In this document: in pieces, positions 1 through 24,306 of the stretch | Position numbering within the stretch: the stretch's first letter is position 1 | Layout of the letters: each line of letters opens with the position of its first letter | NCBI RefSeq assembly: GCF_048128805.1 | Contig: NC_136002.1 | Location: 26,994,602-27,058,601, forward strand | DNA length: 64,000 bases | Origin: Centroberyx gerrardi | Lineage: Eukaryota > Chordata > Actinopteri > Beryciformes > Berycidae | Direction: 5' to 3' | Translations under genes and position numbers: made by a program | The notes under the pieces: generated by a model | Seen by the model: the letters and a program-made list of their open reading frames with translations, nothing else | Told to the model about the DNA's origin: nothing | Databases searched by the model: none

Positions 1-170
1 ACAGTGGTAAGTACAAGGGGCCAAAGAAAACATGGCGTATCGATGCAATTTATGAAAAACAGCTTTCTGGAGAAAAAATATCTGTTAAGAATCTCATACA
101 ACTTTCCAAATTGGCAGACACACAAAGAGCATACAGTCCATTCATTGGATTTTCCTTCGTCTATGACAAG
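1..170 (+). CDS. Partial exon of an unidentified protein-coding gene
   Basis: An open frame runs from the left edge (codons start at position 3) and reads through hydrophilic sequence such as KTWRIDAIYEKQ and ISVKNLIQLSKLADTQ, ending FSFVYDKV. Either it splices at AAG|GTGTGA (exon end 170) or it stops at TGA 174-176. The composition looks like real protein, with few low-complexity residues, and the codon pattern is unlike the surrounding AT-rich DNA. It lies on the strand opposite cep126 and only about 270 bases from the end of that gene's last large exon, so it would be a convergent neighbour. In human the neighbour on this side is CFAP300, but the sequence does not match what I recall of CFAP300. 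I do not recognise the family, and no function is proposed. Confidence 0.45.
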
Positions 171-177
171 GTGTGAA

Positions 178-445
178 CACAGTTTGTGGTAAAAAAAAGA
201 TTGATTTTAGGGGTCACAGGGCTTGTAATGGTATGTAAGGATAAAGATTCAACAGGATAAGAGGGAAAAATATAATGTACGGATTGGAAAAAAGAAACCA
301 ATCATTAAACAACTGGCTTGAAATTTGAAGATGCATAGCTAATGCTAAGAAATAAGCTTAAGAGAAACTGCACAAAAGTCCAAATTACACATCCCTGCAG
401 GCAACAACAGACACATGGACTAGGCCTAAGCTGTGTGAGGGGCTG
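178..445. other. Short gap between convergent genes; possible last cep126 exon
   Basis: No long open frame is present. On the - strand, a TTGTTGCCTGCAG acceptor near 399-411 could join the possible cep126 donor at 464-466. It would add a short tail that stops at TAG (345-347). This would be the true cep126 C-terminus if the 446 stop lies in an intron. It is a weak alternative that only transcripts can settle. Confidence 0.25.
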
Positions 446-3400
446 TCAGCCAAAATATACATTACCGTCCTTGGTGGCTAAGGCAGTGCGGACACCATGC
501 CAGAGCTGTGAGATCTCCTCTTCTGTGGGAGTGCAATCTAAACAGAGGCCTTTTTCATTGTACACCAGCCCTCTTCTCCCACCGCAGCCCTGAGTCTCCT
601 GATGACCCGAGCTAGGCGTGCCTTTGGTGCTGCCCTCCAAGACGGGGCAGGTATACGAGGGTGGCAGCGGTGTATACATAACACTACTATCTGTTCTGAT
701 TACGTGATGTGTGTAAGGTGAGAAAAAGCCCTTTGAGTTGTCCTTGTGCGAGGCCTGCTCTTCAGGCAGAGCTTGTTTACAGTTCACACTGGCCTGATCC
801 ACGCCGTAAGGAGTCTTGGTGATGTACGGCGTCTTGTCTCCCGCGTTTTCTTCCGCAGTTTCCATCCTGGGAGGTGGGCGAGGGACCATGATCTTCCCCT
901 GGGTCTTGGCAATCTGACTGACCTCGGTGGCAGATTGAGGTCGCACGACGGTGCCCTTTCTGGCGCGCGAGGAAACAGGACCCACTCCGACTCGGGCAGA
1001 GCGCGCTCTCCTCGGGACCTTGGGGCCAGCCGTCCTGGTGCTGCTCTGCGGCACCTTGACCTCGTCTCCTCGCTCCTGGGGCAGGCTGACTTGAACCCCG
1101 ACATCTGCCCACGCTTGCTTTGTAAAGTGATAACCAGTGGAGGCTGGAGGGGTCATGGCAGGTCCGGGCCTGGAAGCCCCTGAGACCGAAGCGAGACTCA
1201 GCTGGTGGTCTTCTGGGCTGCTCTTTGACTGAGATAGATTGGAAGACCTGCCTTTCATCTGTTTCCTTACGTTTATATTCTGCTCTTTGTCCTCTTTTTC
1301 CAAATTTACTTCATCAAACCAGCGCAACTTCTTTTTGACACTCTTGTTGCCCTCCACATCCCTGGTTTTCGCCCTTGTCAATTCAACGCTATCTCTAATC
1401 GTTAAGGCTACTTGTTTTGCAAAAATCAAATGTCCTGAGCCATACGCAAATGTGGCGTCTCCGGACACATATTTGGACTGCTTTTTAAGGATTCCTTTAA
1501 TGATTCGGACTTCACATATTTTGGAATCTGAATGAGATGTCCCCGCTGAGAGAGCTAATCTTTGTGCTTCCTCCTCAGGACACTTAAGGCATTTAGGAGT
1601 GTCTGATTTGATGTTAGACAAGCATGCTTGTTGCAGTGATCCTGTGCTCACAGACTTCTCAATTTTGGATTCTGAGTTTGAAACCTTATTGAGGTTGTTT
1701 ATGGAATCACTAGACTTTTTCTGGGATGACAGATAGTTGTTTTCTCTTCCTGTTTGCTGGATAGTTTCTTCATGTGGGGCATTATCTGTGGTGCTATCTT
1801 TCAAGAAAGTATTGGGCTTTGGGAGAGCCTCAAACAAAATGTCTTTGTGGTTGCCGTTTTTAGCAGGCAAAAGGATTTCTGTAGCTGATGGATGTTTTGC
1901 ATGTCTGTCATCATGGACGCTCTGCTGCCGGACATCAAACTGCGCCTCCTGTTTGAGACAAGAAAGTTCAAGCGCTGTGTTGCCTGGAGCAACTTTGTTA
2001 TTTGTAACCACTGTGATTTTGTCATTGGGACTGTTTTGTGGGTGGCTTTCCCCATAGTGCTCTGCATCAATAATTTCACAAAGAGTTAACAGACTGCAGT
2101 TGCCCAGAGGGGGCTGGGCTTCCATTTTAGGAGTTTGCTCAATAGATGTGAACCCCCGTGTGGCTTGAGAAGGGTTGTGCATCCTATTGTTTAGCCCTTC
2201 AGACTCCTCTTGTTTTTTGGGCTTAGGGTCATGCATCTTTCTCGGTTGGGGTAAGTTATCACCGAGAAGCATGGCCGCTGAGGAAGAAGTTAGGTCAGAT
2301 GACGGACACAAATCATTTTGGCTTCTCTGGAGTGACTGGGGCTTCTCCGAGTCAAGCAACAAGGATGAATAGGAACATTGTAGATGTATTGTGCTGTGGC
2401 TGGGGTCCTCATTCTCCAAGCTGTCCAGACTTGACAGGCTTTCAGAATGACTGAGATGATACGCATGGTGCTCCTAAAATATGAAGACAAAAGAGTGATG
2501 ATGAGCAGCAAACAACAGTATGCATTACATTTTCCATATATCTGGAGGTGGCCAACACAAACAAAACAAGTGACATACTGTTTCTGTGTTTGAGAGAGAG
2601 AGGGAGAGGGAGAGGGGAAGACACACAGAGAGAGGGAGAGAGACAGAGAGAGAGAGGGGGAGAGAGAGAGAATTTGAGTGTCATAGTGTACTCTGATGCA
2701 CTAGTCATCTCTCTAAAAGGGGCCTTGTTTGCTCTGGTGATGCTCAAGCACGTCTTGGCAGGCAAATCAAGGCTAGGATTACACTTTACCTCATGCCCCT
2801 TTTCATTTTCCCCTCAACAGCGCACTGAATGCCACAGAACAAAAGTTTGGCAGCTGTATTTGTTAACAATTTCTTAAAGGTGATAAGTCCCCTACCAAAT
2901 GTTACATTTTTCCCTTCAGACAAAGGGGGTGTTAACCTACTTTAAATTCCTGTGCAAAAAAAAAAGGAATTTTCACTGATGTTAAGCACCATAACATTTT
3001 TAATTTAAGCTCACATTCCAAATTCTACCCCCTGAAAATATGACAAAATAGGTGGTGTTATAGTTGTTATGTACACTTGCTGAATTGTAGTTCATGTATT
3101 ACGCCCCTTTTACATTGGATTAGCAACCCGAGAAAATACTGTCAGTGTGAAAGGGTCAACCCAGGTAAGCAGACCTGGAAAAAAACCCTGGTCGAGATCA
3201 GGGTTGGGACCTGGGTCAAACTCCGGTCCGCTTGGTGTGAAAGTCCAGTGCTTAGCCCGTGCCATGAAACCACACTTCTTTTCTGGCACGAGTGTTACGT
3301 AAAAAGGCGCACTATATAAGGTGCTTGTTTACAAAGTTGAGACCTTACAGCGGCTACAACAGAGGAGCTTCACAGAACAGCGTCTGAAGCGTCGTCTTGT

Positions 3401-6400
3401 CTGCCACGCTGAGCAGCACAGAATGTAAACATGTCTGCTTCTGATGACATTATAAGGTGACAGCCCATAGATAAGTGACGATTAAGGCAGTGCACTCGCA
3501 TACACGGGTCTGTCCTGCGTCTGGGGTGAACGGTAGAGACACGGGACAATCTTGTGTACAAGGTTGGGGGTGAATTGCCTCCTCCACAGGATGGACCTGG
3601 ATCAGGAAGCCTTAATATTCCCGAGTCAGGTGTGATAAAGGGGTATTACACATATTATACAGGATTTCATGCAGACATCAGTACCTTTGAGGTGTTCTGG
3701 TAGCTCAGTGGAAGTCTAGTCCGCACACCTGAGTTGGTACAAGTTTCAAAATGCGGCTCATGGCCTTCATTGCATATTTCCCATGCCGTCATACACATAT
3801 ACAAGATATCAGATTTCTACCTGCAGGGATCATTAAAGCATCACATTATTATTATTTATTACCAGCAGAGTTAACTGCTCCACTCAGTGAGGACAGTGCT
3901 CCCACATAAACGAAGAAATAACCTAATTCTCTGTTATAATTATAAACCATAAATCTATTGAAGCAACTATTCACATGCATACATTTCACCAGAGGGGTCA
4001 GAGTGTAGCGGCAGCCAGGAGGGGTGTCCCTGGTGCAGGTAGGGACTCATGCCACCCTGCTGCCCCCTGTAGGTCTACATGTGTAGGATGAGATGCAAAA
4101 AAAATATGTTTTGGAAAAAACCCACAAAAAACACTTTGGGAGACAGGGGGAGACAATCCAGAAAATCCAGCCTTCTTAAAGAAAAGCTGAGCTTTTGTTA
4201 TAGTTCCCCCAAAGGGCCAGTGAGTGTAATAATTCAGAGCTGAGAACTAGTCAAGGCTGGCCGAGTCCGAAGCCTCTCACATGAAGAGGGCGGAAAGATT
4301 AAAAATATATCAGTATAAGCCTTGGTTTATGTTGGTCGACCAGATCAATACTCCGCACTACACCGAGCACAGAGGCAAACTACATCCTTTTGTCTTACTG
4401 CACATTCGGCTCAAGTAACCTACCTGAGGACTGCAAGTGTCTCGTTCCTTCTCTTGTGCGTCTTGAATCTCACTGAAAAAAAGCTGCTGACTGCTCTTGA
4501 AGCCGGTCATGCTATGTTCCTGAAGCAGTTTGGTGTAAGCCTCCACAGCGGAGAGCGCCCGGCGGTGGGAGGCTCTTGATGCCGTGGGAGGCTTTGGAGA
4601 GGGAGTGCAGCTCCTGAGACAAACGGTTTGTTTTTTATGGAAAGAACGGAAAAATATACAGATAAATCAAAGATGTGACTCCTCCAGTTGCTGTAAAACA
4701 TATAAAAAATAATGCCACAAAAATCTGAATCCTGCGTCTTAATTTCACCCATGTAAACAAGGGGTTGACTTTTTTTTACCTGCTAAAGTTCGAGTTGCTG
4801 GACAGGAAAGAGGACTGCCGGCTGTATGAACTCAAGGCGCCTTGAATCTGATTAAGCGCATCTTCAATATTTGGGACGTTCTTTCTAAAAGCTGAAACAT
4901 CATAAAGGGAAAGATTCATAGCCTACTACAGCGTGTCAAGACCATTGTGTGTTATTTCTCAGCTCAAAGAGGGATTTGTAAGCTGCGACACTAACATTGT
5001 CTTCTTCTCTGAGAAGGAGGTAGATGGGCTCTTTGGAAGCGCTCGGTGGCGTCCTGCACCCGCTGTCTGCGCTGCTGCAGGATGTTCTCTCTCAGCCGCT
5101 GTTCCTGCACATCCCACTGCTTCCGCCTTTCCTCCAGAGCCCTGCGGCATAAAGAGAGCAGCAGTCTAAGAAATTAAGGCACAATCTAATTGATTAGGTC
5201 TAGAGTGACCACGTTTTAGATACAGAAACCCGAGTCCATTCCTCGAGGTGTGTTTGCAACACAGTCATTAATAAGTTAAAGCTACCACTCTCTACTGGTT
5301 TACAGAGGAAGGCAATAATGATACCAACCAGGCTCAAAGTAATCCAGCATCAGTGACTTTTTTTTTTTTTTTACACAGCTCAAAAATAGGCGAAAAAAGG
5401 CAATCCAGGTCGACAAGAGTGATGGGAATTTTTAACAGTAGTGGGGCCCAGAAAACTAGGCAGCCACTACCAGGGCACCAACATGTTTGTGTAAGAGCAT
5501 CAATCACTCACACATGGAAGCTCATGGGTAAAAGACCTGTAATAAACATAACAATATAGTACAATATGCATGCATTTGTCATAAAAAAAATCCTACTGTC
5601 TCTCTCTATGTCAGAGCAGATTTGATTACTGAATTTTTAGCATTTTATAAAATAACATGTTCAGCACTTGTACTCAAGCCTTTAGCGAACATGTTTCTGT
5701 ACCATTATGAATGTTAAACATTAGACTAATAAGACAAAATTGTGTAATTGTGCATTGAATTCTGAATATTTAGGTGGCCCAAACTCATTTGTTAAATTGT
5801 TTCCAATCACGCATTGTGATTGGACAAGAGGTGTTCCACAAGTGCTTTTAACCGCAATATACAAACTTTGTACTTCATCGTTCCCAAAGCTTGTATATTT
5901 GTTTAGTGTTTGATACTATTGTAAAAATCATGCACATGTTGTATAAAAGCAATAACATGCTGTCGGTCAGGCTGTATCGTGGTTACTGGCACCGGGTGTG
6001 TTGATCTATGTAAATGATCTACTGAGGTGAAATATTGCTTTACGATCTTTAATAGCACCTAAATAATGTTTGATCAGTGCAACCAGTTGCTATTCGTGAT
6101 ACAGCTGTAAAACAAGGAACAAACATGGAAAACAAGCTCCATGTCATGCAATGTAATAAACACTGAGGTTGTCTTTTCACCTCAGTAGATCATTTTCACT
6201 TTTTTAGCAAACACACCTCTCTATTTTGCAGAGTGGGTGCAAGTATGATTTTGAGTTTCCATAAAAGTAAGAGTTTTTGTTTTACTACATATATATATAC
6301 AGTATATAGCTGACGGATCATTAACTCTTGGAGAGGTGTGTGTGTTAAGATCCATATCATGCAATGTAATAAATAAGGTTGTCTTAACTTTGGACTTGCT

Positions 6401-7054
6401 TTTCACTGCGCCCACGTAGCTTTAAAGAATAATAATCACTTGCCTCTGAAAATCTAAATTGCCTCTTAGATAATCATACAATAAAACTGCAACCATCCTT
6501 GCATTAGCCCACACTCTCTCCACCCCCTTTTCCTGCCCTGAAACATGTGCGCTGTGTTTAGAAACGCCAACACTCGCTTTTAGCCGCTGCACAGATTTAG
6601 AAGGTTATTATCTGTAAGGGATTTGAGCCTCATGCTGCGCTGAACGTTTGCAGGGCGGCGCTTTAGCCGGCGCTCTGACCCACAGTTACCCTCTGGGCCA
6701 ACAGATCTATTTCCAGGTCTAGACGACCAAATCCTGTCAAACGCAACCGTGACTTGCCGAATGTCTCATCCACCACTGCCCTTATCCTCAAAGGTGTGCC
6801 AGCCAGAGCCAGAACCATAAGCAGGTCTCTCTCTCTCTCTCGCAGGTGCAGGCAATAATATGAAGACAGTAGGGTGAACTGATAGGGGACGTAGACCTGT
6901 TGTTTCCAATGTAAAAATGCATTATTATTAGACTGAAACTGACTTCCTGCGCCGGTTGGTTTCCAGGGAGAACTTGTGAGCGCGGGATCTGCATGACCTC
7001 TGCTCCTCCACCAGAAGCTGTCGCTCATCTTCAAGGCCTCCATCAGCTCCGAGC
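446..7054 (-). CDS. cep126: Centrosomal protein 126 (KIAA1377), N-terminus incomplete
   Basis: Five - strand exons join in frame: 7054-6944, 5141-4996, 4891-4780, 4613-4424 and a large one 2473-446. The first three encode the conserved charged coiled-coil start, with VEEQRSCRSRAHKF, ETNRRRK split across the first junction, then ALEERRKQWDVQEQRLRENI and FQRAHLPPSQRRR. These match the N-terminal part of human CEP126. The large exon carries the family's low-complexity middle with SESLSSLDSLENED near its start, and it ends with LWHGVRTALATKDG. CEP126 localises to the centrosome and base of cilia and is needed for microtubule organisation and ciliogenesis (family knowledge). No ATG is in frame in the 7054 exon, so an upstream first exon is missing. 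The CDS ends at TGA 446-448 unless the GACG|GTAATG site at 464-466 is a donor. The predicted part is about 860 residues, against roughly 1,100 in human. Confidence 0.88.
2592..2671. repeat. GA-rich microsatellite in cep126 intron
   Basis: Imperfect (GA)n interrupted by GGG and ACACAC, lying about 120 bases upstream (in gene orientation) of the large cep126 exon. Open frames across it are low-complexity shadows. Confidence 0.9.
3096..3651. mobile_element. Possible MITE-like element in cep126 intron
   Basis: The ends look like imperfect inverted repeats: GTATTACGCCCCTTTTACA on the left, and on the right a complement of TGTAATACCCCTTTATCAC. The interior holds the phrases AACCCGAG, GTGTGAAAGGGTCAACCC and TGGTGTGAAAGTCCAG, which resemble a high-copy fish repeat. 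No coding frame is seen. It sits in the 1.95-kb intron between the large cep126 exon and exon 4613-4424; the rest of that intron shows nothing recognisable. Confidence 0.35.
6015..6192. repeat. 18-bp perfect inverted repeat in cep126 intron
   Basis: TGATCTACTGAGGTGAAA at 6015-6032 is exactly complementary to TTTCACCTCAGTAGATCA at 6175-6192, which would give a hairpin with a 142-base loop. A related direct repeat, CATGCAATGTAATAAA, occurs at about 6146 and again at about 6360. Together these suggest a small palindromic transposon remnant. The rest of the 5142-6943 intron holds nothing else that I can name. Confidence 0.7.
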
Positions 7055-7342
7055 CTGGAATGTCTACAAGTGAACAGCTAAGGAGGAAACTGCAGTGTAG
7101 CGAATATCACTTAAACACAACCGTCAACTTGAATGAATAAAAAATGTCAAAGTTCTTGTGGATTATACAGGCCAGTCATGTGAGGACACTCTCAGCCTGG
7201 ATATGTCACTTAACTATGAACACATTATTTCAATCCACTCATTTTTTTAGGCTTAGGCAAATAAGAAAGCTTCTCCACATTTGCTTTGTAACAGAGGTGT
7301 GGTCATGCAACAAACGTTTCTACAGTAGATGATAAATGACAT

Positions 7343-7410
<68 letters not shown>

Positions 7411-9689
7411 AAGCAGCAGGATACGAGTGGTAGAAGAAGTTGTCCTTCAGAGCTTGCATTCTAGGAAGCTGCTGATGCTTGTTGACACACAGCAGGCATA
7501 CAGCTTCAGCTGCTAGCTAACTTGGCTAGCTAATTAGCTAACGTTACCACTACCTTCTGGGGTCTTCACTCAACCATTTGCAGGATGCAGATATACTTGC
7601 AAAGGAGATATTCGAGTCCACATATCAGTAGCTTCTTCAATGGGACAACACGCTCGTCGGCCGTTAAAAAAGTAAGAAGTAATTTGGCAAAGTTGCCATT
7701 TTTCCAGCTGTCTCTCCTCTCAGTCTGTCTGTGTACAGTCACGCCATGATGGCAACCGAGGACGCGCTGCCTTGACAACGGGGACAGTCGGTGGTGAAAT
7801 CCACGGCGTGACCAGCAGAGGGCTCAAACTGGCTCAATGCTGCCTTCAGGTGCGCCTCGTAATCTCGTCAGATTACACAGCGTCAACAAACTACATCAAA
7901 CATCAGCCGAATAGATTACAGTAACACAGCATGGGAGAACAGAGAAAAAGACAAGATGCAATCACCTTTACGTTCAAACAATGTCACATGCATTTAAGAG
8001 TCTTAGACATTTAACTCTCAGGTGTTGTCTTCAATTCCTTAGTGAGCTCGTAGGCTATAAGCTTCAAAGTCAATATGAAAAATATATGGGAAAAGGGTCT
8101 TTTTGTTCGTTAAATTTTGTTTTGTGAATAATGAAGGAAATGTTTTAGAAGTTAATACTAAAAACTGGTCCAGCTTTTAGCATACAAAATAAGCATTAAC
8201 CTGCTTGCATGTTGCATTAGCATAACTTTGCATAAAACCAATACCAAAGCAACTGAGCAGTTGTTTTTCTCAAGAATCACTGATAACAAAAACATAAATT
8301 TTAGCTCTGGGTGTTACATTTTGCTTAGATGTAATTTGGTCCAAATAAACCTTAGATGTTTTAACAGAAGATATCTGCAACAGAAGGCTATATATTTAGC
8401 ATTGATGCCAATACATAGAAAGCAGGCTTTGGTCAACCCCTGATCATCAATTGTTGCTTACATGTTCTCCGCTCATCTCCCCTAACGGCACGTCTTCTAA
8501 ACATCACATCTTGGCAATTTGGGTGCGCAAATTCAGACTTTCCTAGAGGTATTTACCACTAGTTCATTCATGTGCGCTCAGTTTGTGGTTGTGATATTTC
8601 CGACGGCACCTGAAGGCAGCAAAGGACTACAACGTGTTGTATCATTAGCAAAAACATTCAAGTCACACTCTAAAAAGTACAACACTGCATTTTAAATATA
8701 CCTGGTGTTTCAAAAGTAGATACACATTTTTATTTTTTTTATTTGTATAATAATTAGCCTAATAATGTAAAAATGCATAACTTTAGTCACTCAAATTTCC
8801 AGCTATGACAAGTGTACCTAGAAACAGGGAAATATTTATAATCATATTTTCATACTGTATAGTAATGTATATAAAATGTATACTTACGTTTGAAACAGGC
8901 TGTATTCATAATTGCTTTGCAGAATTACTCAGTGACTACTGCTTATATAAAATTATTCTTGAATTAATGATGGTCTGTTACTTGTCACATTTGACAGCAC
9001 CGTGAGTTAAGAGGATTAGGGAAATCTCTCTTCGTGATTGTTCTATGTTTTCATAGACATGGGCCACTGCGTCATGTAATCTATTTTCAGACAAGCTTTC
9101 ATCCGGTCACACACACTATACAGTATTCCCCCTGAGCTACAAAACCATATTGAGTGACAATAGGCAACCTCCAGGCAAGGGGACCATTAATATCTTCATA
9201 CTTGAGAGAATAACTTGAATTACAGCCTTAACTTTAATGCTATTTGAACCAGTTATATCTCTAAGCCAATGCAATTCAGGTGAACTTAAAACCTTCTATT
9301 CCGTGTGTGCAAGTATGACAAGACCGTTTAAACATTTAATCATTAGAGCATACTGGTCACAATCCTACTTTTGACAAGTCAAAATGTGATTAGTCAAAAT
9401 GACAAATTAAGATATTTACAAAACAACTAGTCAGAATTGCATTTTGACTTGTCAAAGTTACATTTTGACTAGTAGTAGGCCTAGGCTAACTGATTTATTG
9501 ATCTCTGCAATTCAGTTTGCAGTTCAGGCTATATATCTGCAGTCCATTTGCCACTAGTAGGCTAATGTTGACAAGTCAAAGTGCCAATTTCAGATATCCG
9601 CAACTGACTTGTGACTACTCCAAAGATATTGCATGAATATTCAACAGATGCCAACACGTTGTAGAGAAACACGCCCTAAAATGACAAGA
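7055..9689. other. Upstream of cep126 / between cep126 and trpc6
   Basis: No coding exon was recognised. The missing first cep126 exon should lie here on the - strand. Contents include a CA microsatellite (7344-7410), a GCTAGCTAA-rich stretch near 7510-7545, and a patch of diverged direct and inverted copies of TTTGACAAGTCAAAATG near 9370-9585. In human, ANGPTL5 lies between CEP126 and TRPC6; no fibrinogen-like exon was seen here. Confidence 0.5.
7344..7410. repeat. CA dinucleotide microsatellite
   Basis: About 33 uninterrupted CA units. The open frame across it on the - strand is a poly-CV artefact. Confidence 0.97.
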
Positions 9690-9904
9690 GAGGCTGCTAG
9701 AAAAGCTGAAGCCCCGCCCGCTGATGTGCAGCCGCAGGAGCGTCAGCAGCAAGTCAGGACGTGAGAGTCAGTCTGACAGGTAGCAGCAGAGTTTCAGAGG
9801 GTGACCGGGACGTTTATACAGGCTGATGGACGATTTAGTCTGCAGTGGGTCGTTTTCTGGATGTACTTGGAAGATACAGTGAGGACACGCTAGGGCGCTC
9901 AGAG
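9690..9904 (+). promoter_or_regulatory. Probable trpc6 promoter and non-coding first exon
   Basis: A locally GC-rich stretch in otherwise AT-rich DNA, with a GC box (CCCCGCCCGC near 9712) and a strong donor AGAG|GTGAGT ending at 9904. If joined to the trpc6 exon at 12012 the frame is closed by TAG shortly before the junction, so translation would begin in that next exon. The assignment as trpc6 exon 1 is inferred from position and the donor only. Confidence 0.45.
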
Positions 9905-11760
9905 GTGAGTGGGCTGTCCCGTTGGAGTTTTTTTTTTTTTATATTGTTGTTAAAAATAGAACATAATTACTGAAGATATTGAAGATAATTCTGTGCAAAT
10001 GATTTCGAGAAAGGCCGAAGTTTTGGTAAATTCGGTCTCAACAAGGCTTCTAAGGACAAATCACCTGTAATATTCCTAAAGGGACTCAGTCAAAGTGAGT
10101 TTATACTGAGTTTATCGTACATAGTATTTTTGATCTCCTGTGGTATCACTATAATTTTCCTATAATATTGCTTTGGTGTTCTGACATTTTTATGGTGTTC
10201 TTCTAAAATGTATTGTAGGATTACTTTAGTTGTTTCTTCATAAAGGATAACGGGACAGAAAACTGACCCTTGCCCCAAATCAATCTCCTAATTAGCCTGG
10301 CTCACTTAAATCAACTAAACAGCACTGGGTACAGCAGTTGCATCTGGTTATAGCCCTTCTGTAAGTAATTATGAAGAGGTGTTACTTTTTATGCCTGTTC
10401 TCACTGGTGCCTTCTCCAAATATTCACGGTAAAATAATGGAAAAAGTGTAAAGATATGAATGTGATTAGAAGCAATTTACTCAGATCAGTTTCTACAAAG
10501 ATGAATGGCAACGCATCACATAGGTAGCCCGCATGATGACAAATGAATGCAGCAAAATCATATATAGCTTACAGTTTATCATGAATGCAAAAGTGTTACT
10601 GGCAGTTTTTGTAATCCAACATGTGTTTTTTCTATAATGTCTGTTGTCTTTCCTCCCAGGATCACTGTTATATATCTGATTCTCTGTGTCAGATCCCAGT
10701 CACCTGTCAGCATGAAGAGGAGCAACACAACAAACACACCTTGGCATTCTCAAAAAAACAGACAGGTAAATCCTATACTGAGCACCTGCCTATGTGTTAT
10801 TAAAGGGGAAACTGCAGCAATTAATATATTTTTTTATTTCATATACATACGTTTAACCAGTTTTTATTTGGAATTTTCTCATCTTCTTCGGCTGAACAGC
10901 ATGTCACTATTAATTTTCATTTTATTTTTTCTCCACTGATACAGACTAGGTTCAGATGCCAAAGGTAAATCTGTTGGCAGTCTACTTTGTACAAGAATTC
11001 TTTATATATTGCTTGCATCCATCAGTTTGTTCATTTATGTAAAATCTTGTTAACACTAATTATGATTGAATGAAGGGACCGTCACCTGTCATCATCCATC
11101 ATCATCCATGCGGAAGCCATAGTTTTACCTCATTACTGGCTCCTGAGATAACCAGGTTATTCCGATGTAATTACTGTACAGAAGGTACATTTAGTTTGAC
11201 AGTGGCACACAATATGATTAGTTTTAAAAGGTAGTCACCGTCTTATGCTAATATGATCATAGTCCAATGATATGGAGTTAAGATCATGCTCGAGTGTTGG
11301 AAAATAAAAGTTTACCACTAACCACCTAATTTTAGCCGAACATTGGATGGCATTGTTCTGTGTAACTCCAGAAATGCAAAGCAGAGTCTTCCAACTATAA
11401 GGCAGAGACAGAAAGACAAGAAGAAGAAGAAGAAGAAGAATGGATGGACAGTGCCAGGCCATGATATGAGGGAGAGCAGATGATGAGTCTGTGGGTGGCG
11501 TCACACATGGAGCGCGAGTTATAATTTAGCTGAGACCAGCTGTCCATCGCACAATGCCTGCTTAGGTCACTATTGTCTAATTCTCCTGGCAATACATTGA
11601 AATATAGATGGAGATAATCTTCTTTTATCTAAATCAGCAGGCTCATTAAAGTGATCTATTTGCTTAATTGATAAATGTACCTAACTTATCCTGAAATCTG
11701 TCTGTGTAGATTCATTTCAGTCATCCAGGTAGTAAGATGTCCAAAAAATAAAAACAAATC

Positions 11761-11910
11761 CACAATCCACTGAACTTAGAACTGAAGAGATGACGATGTT
11801 TCGGATGAGTAGCGAAACGTTTTCAGCTCTCCAATTCTAAGTTCGGTGGATTTTGTCCACATCCTGAAATGAGTTTGTTTTGAGACATCCTGAAATGAGT
11901 TTGTTTTGAG
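11761..11910. repeat. Inverted repeat plus 26-bp tandem duplication before trpc6 exon 2
   Basis: AATCCACTGAACTTAGAACT (about 11764) faces a near-complement AATTCTAAGTTCGGTGGATT (about 11833). Between them is the sequence GATGAGTAGCGAAACGTTTT, which resembles a dispersed fish repeat. Directly after it a 26-bp unit starting ACATCCTGAAATGAG occurs twice in tandem (11859-11884 and 11885-11910), 100 bases before the trpc6 exon at 12012. Confidence 0.7.
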
Positions 11911-12033
11911 AGTTCATGTGCTAATATTCCCCAATGCACAAACAACAGCTATATTTTCAGCCGTATCATGGTCATATTCGATGAACTAAAGTATGGTTTT
12001 TTTGTGTTTAGATGGAGCAGTGAAGACAGAGAC

Positions 12034-24113
<12,080 letters not shown>

Positions 24114-24300
24114 GAGCAGCATCAGGATGAGGTGCGGTACCAAATACAGCAAAGTTCAACAGAAACACAAATGGTCATCCTTCACCAAACGATGTATACA
24201 GTATATTAGAGAGACTCGTTTTTCCTCATTCAGACACCATTTTAGTCAGTGTGAAAGAGAGTTCGGGCACAGGCTTAACTTGAAATACACACCATTTGGA

Positions 24301-24306
24301 AATAAA
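24301..24306 (+). terminator. Candidate polyadenylation signal for trpc6
   Basis: AATAAA about 190 bases after the trpc6 stop codon. A second one occurs near 24791. Which is used cannot be told from sequence. Confidence 0.45.

Noticed and set aside
746..1183. + strand 145-codon frame and two other frames opposite cep126
   Set aside because: Shadows of the large GC-rich cep126 exon; the - strand frame is the one that matches the family.
7055..9689. ANGPTL5 orthologue expected from human synteny
   Set aside because: No fibrinogen-like exon was seen on either strand; it may be absent in this lineage or located elsewhere.
10660..10768. Possible coding exon between CCTCCCAG and ACAG|GTAAAT upstream of trpc6
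   Set aside because: Joined to 12012, the frame used by trpc6 has a TGA in this stretch and the ATG frame soon hits a stop. It could still be a non-coding exon.
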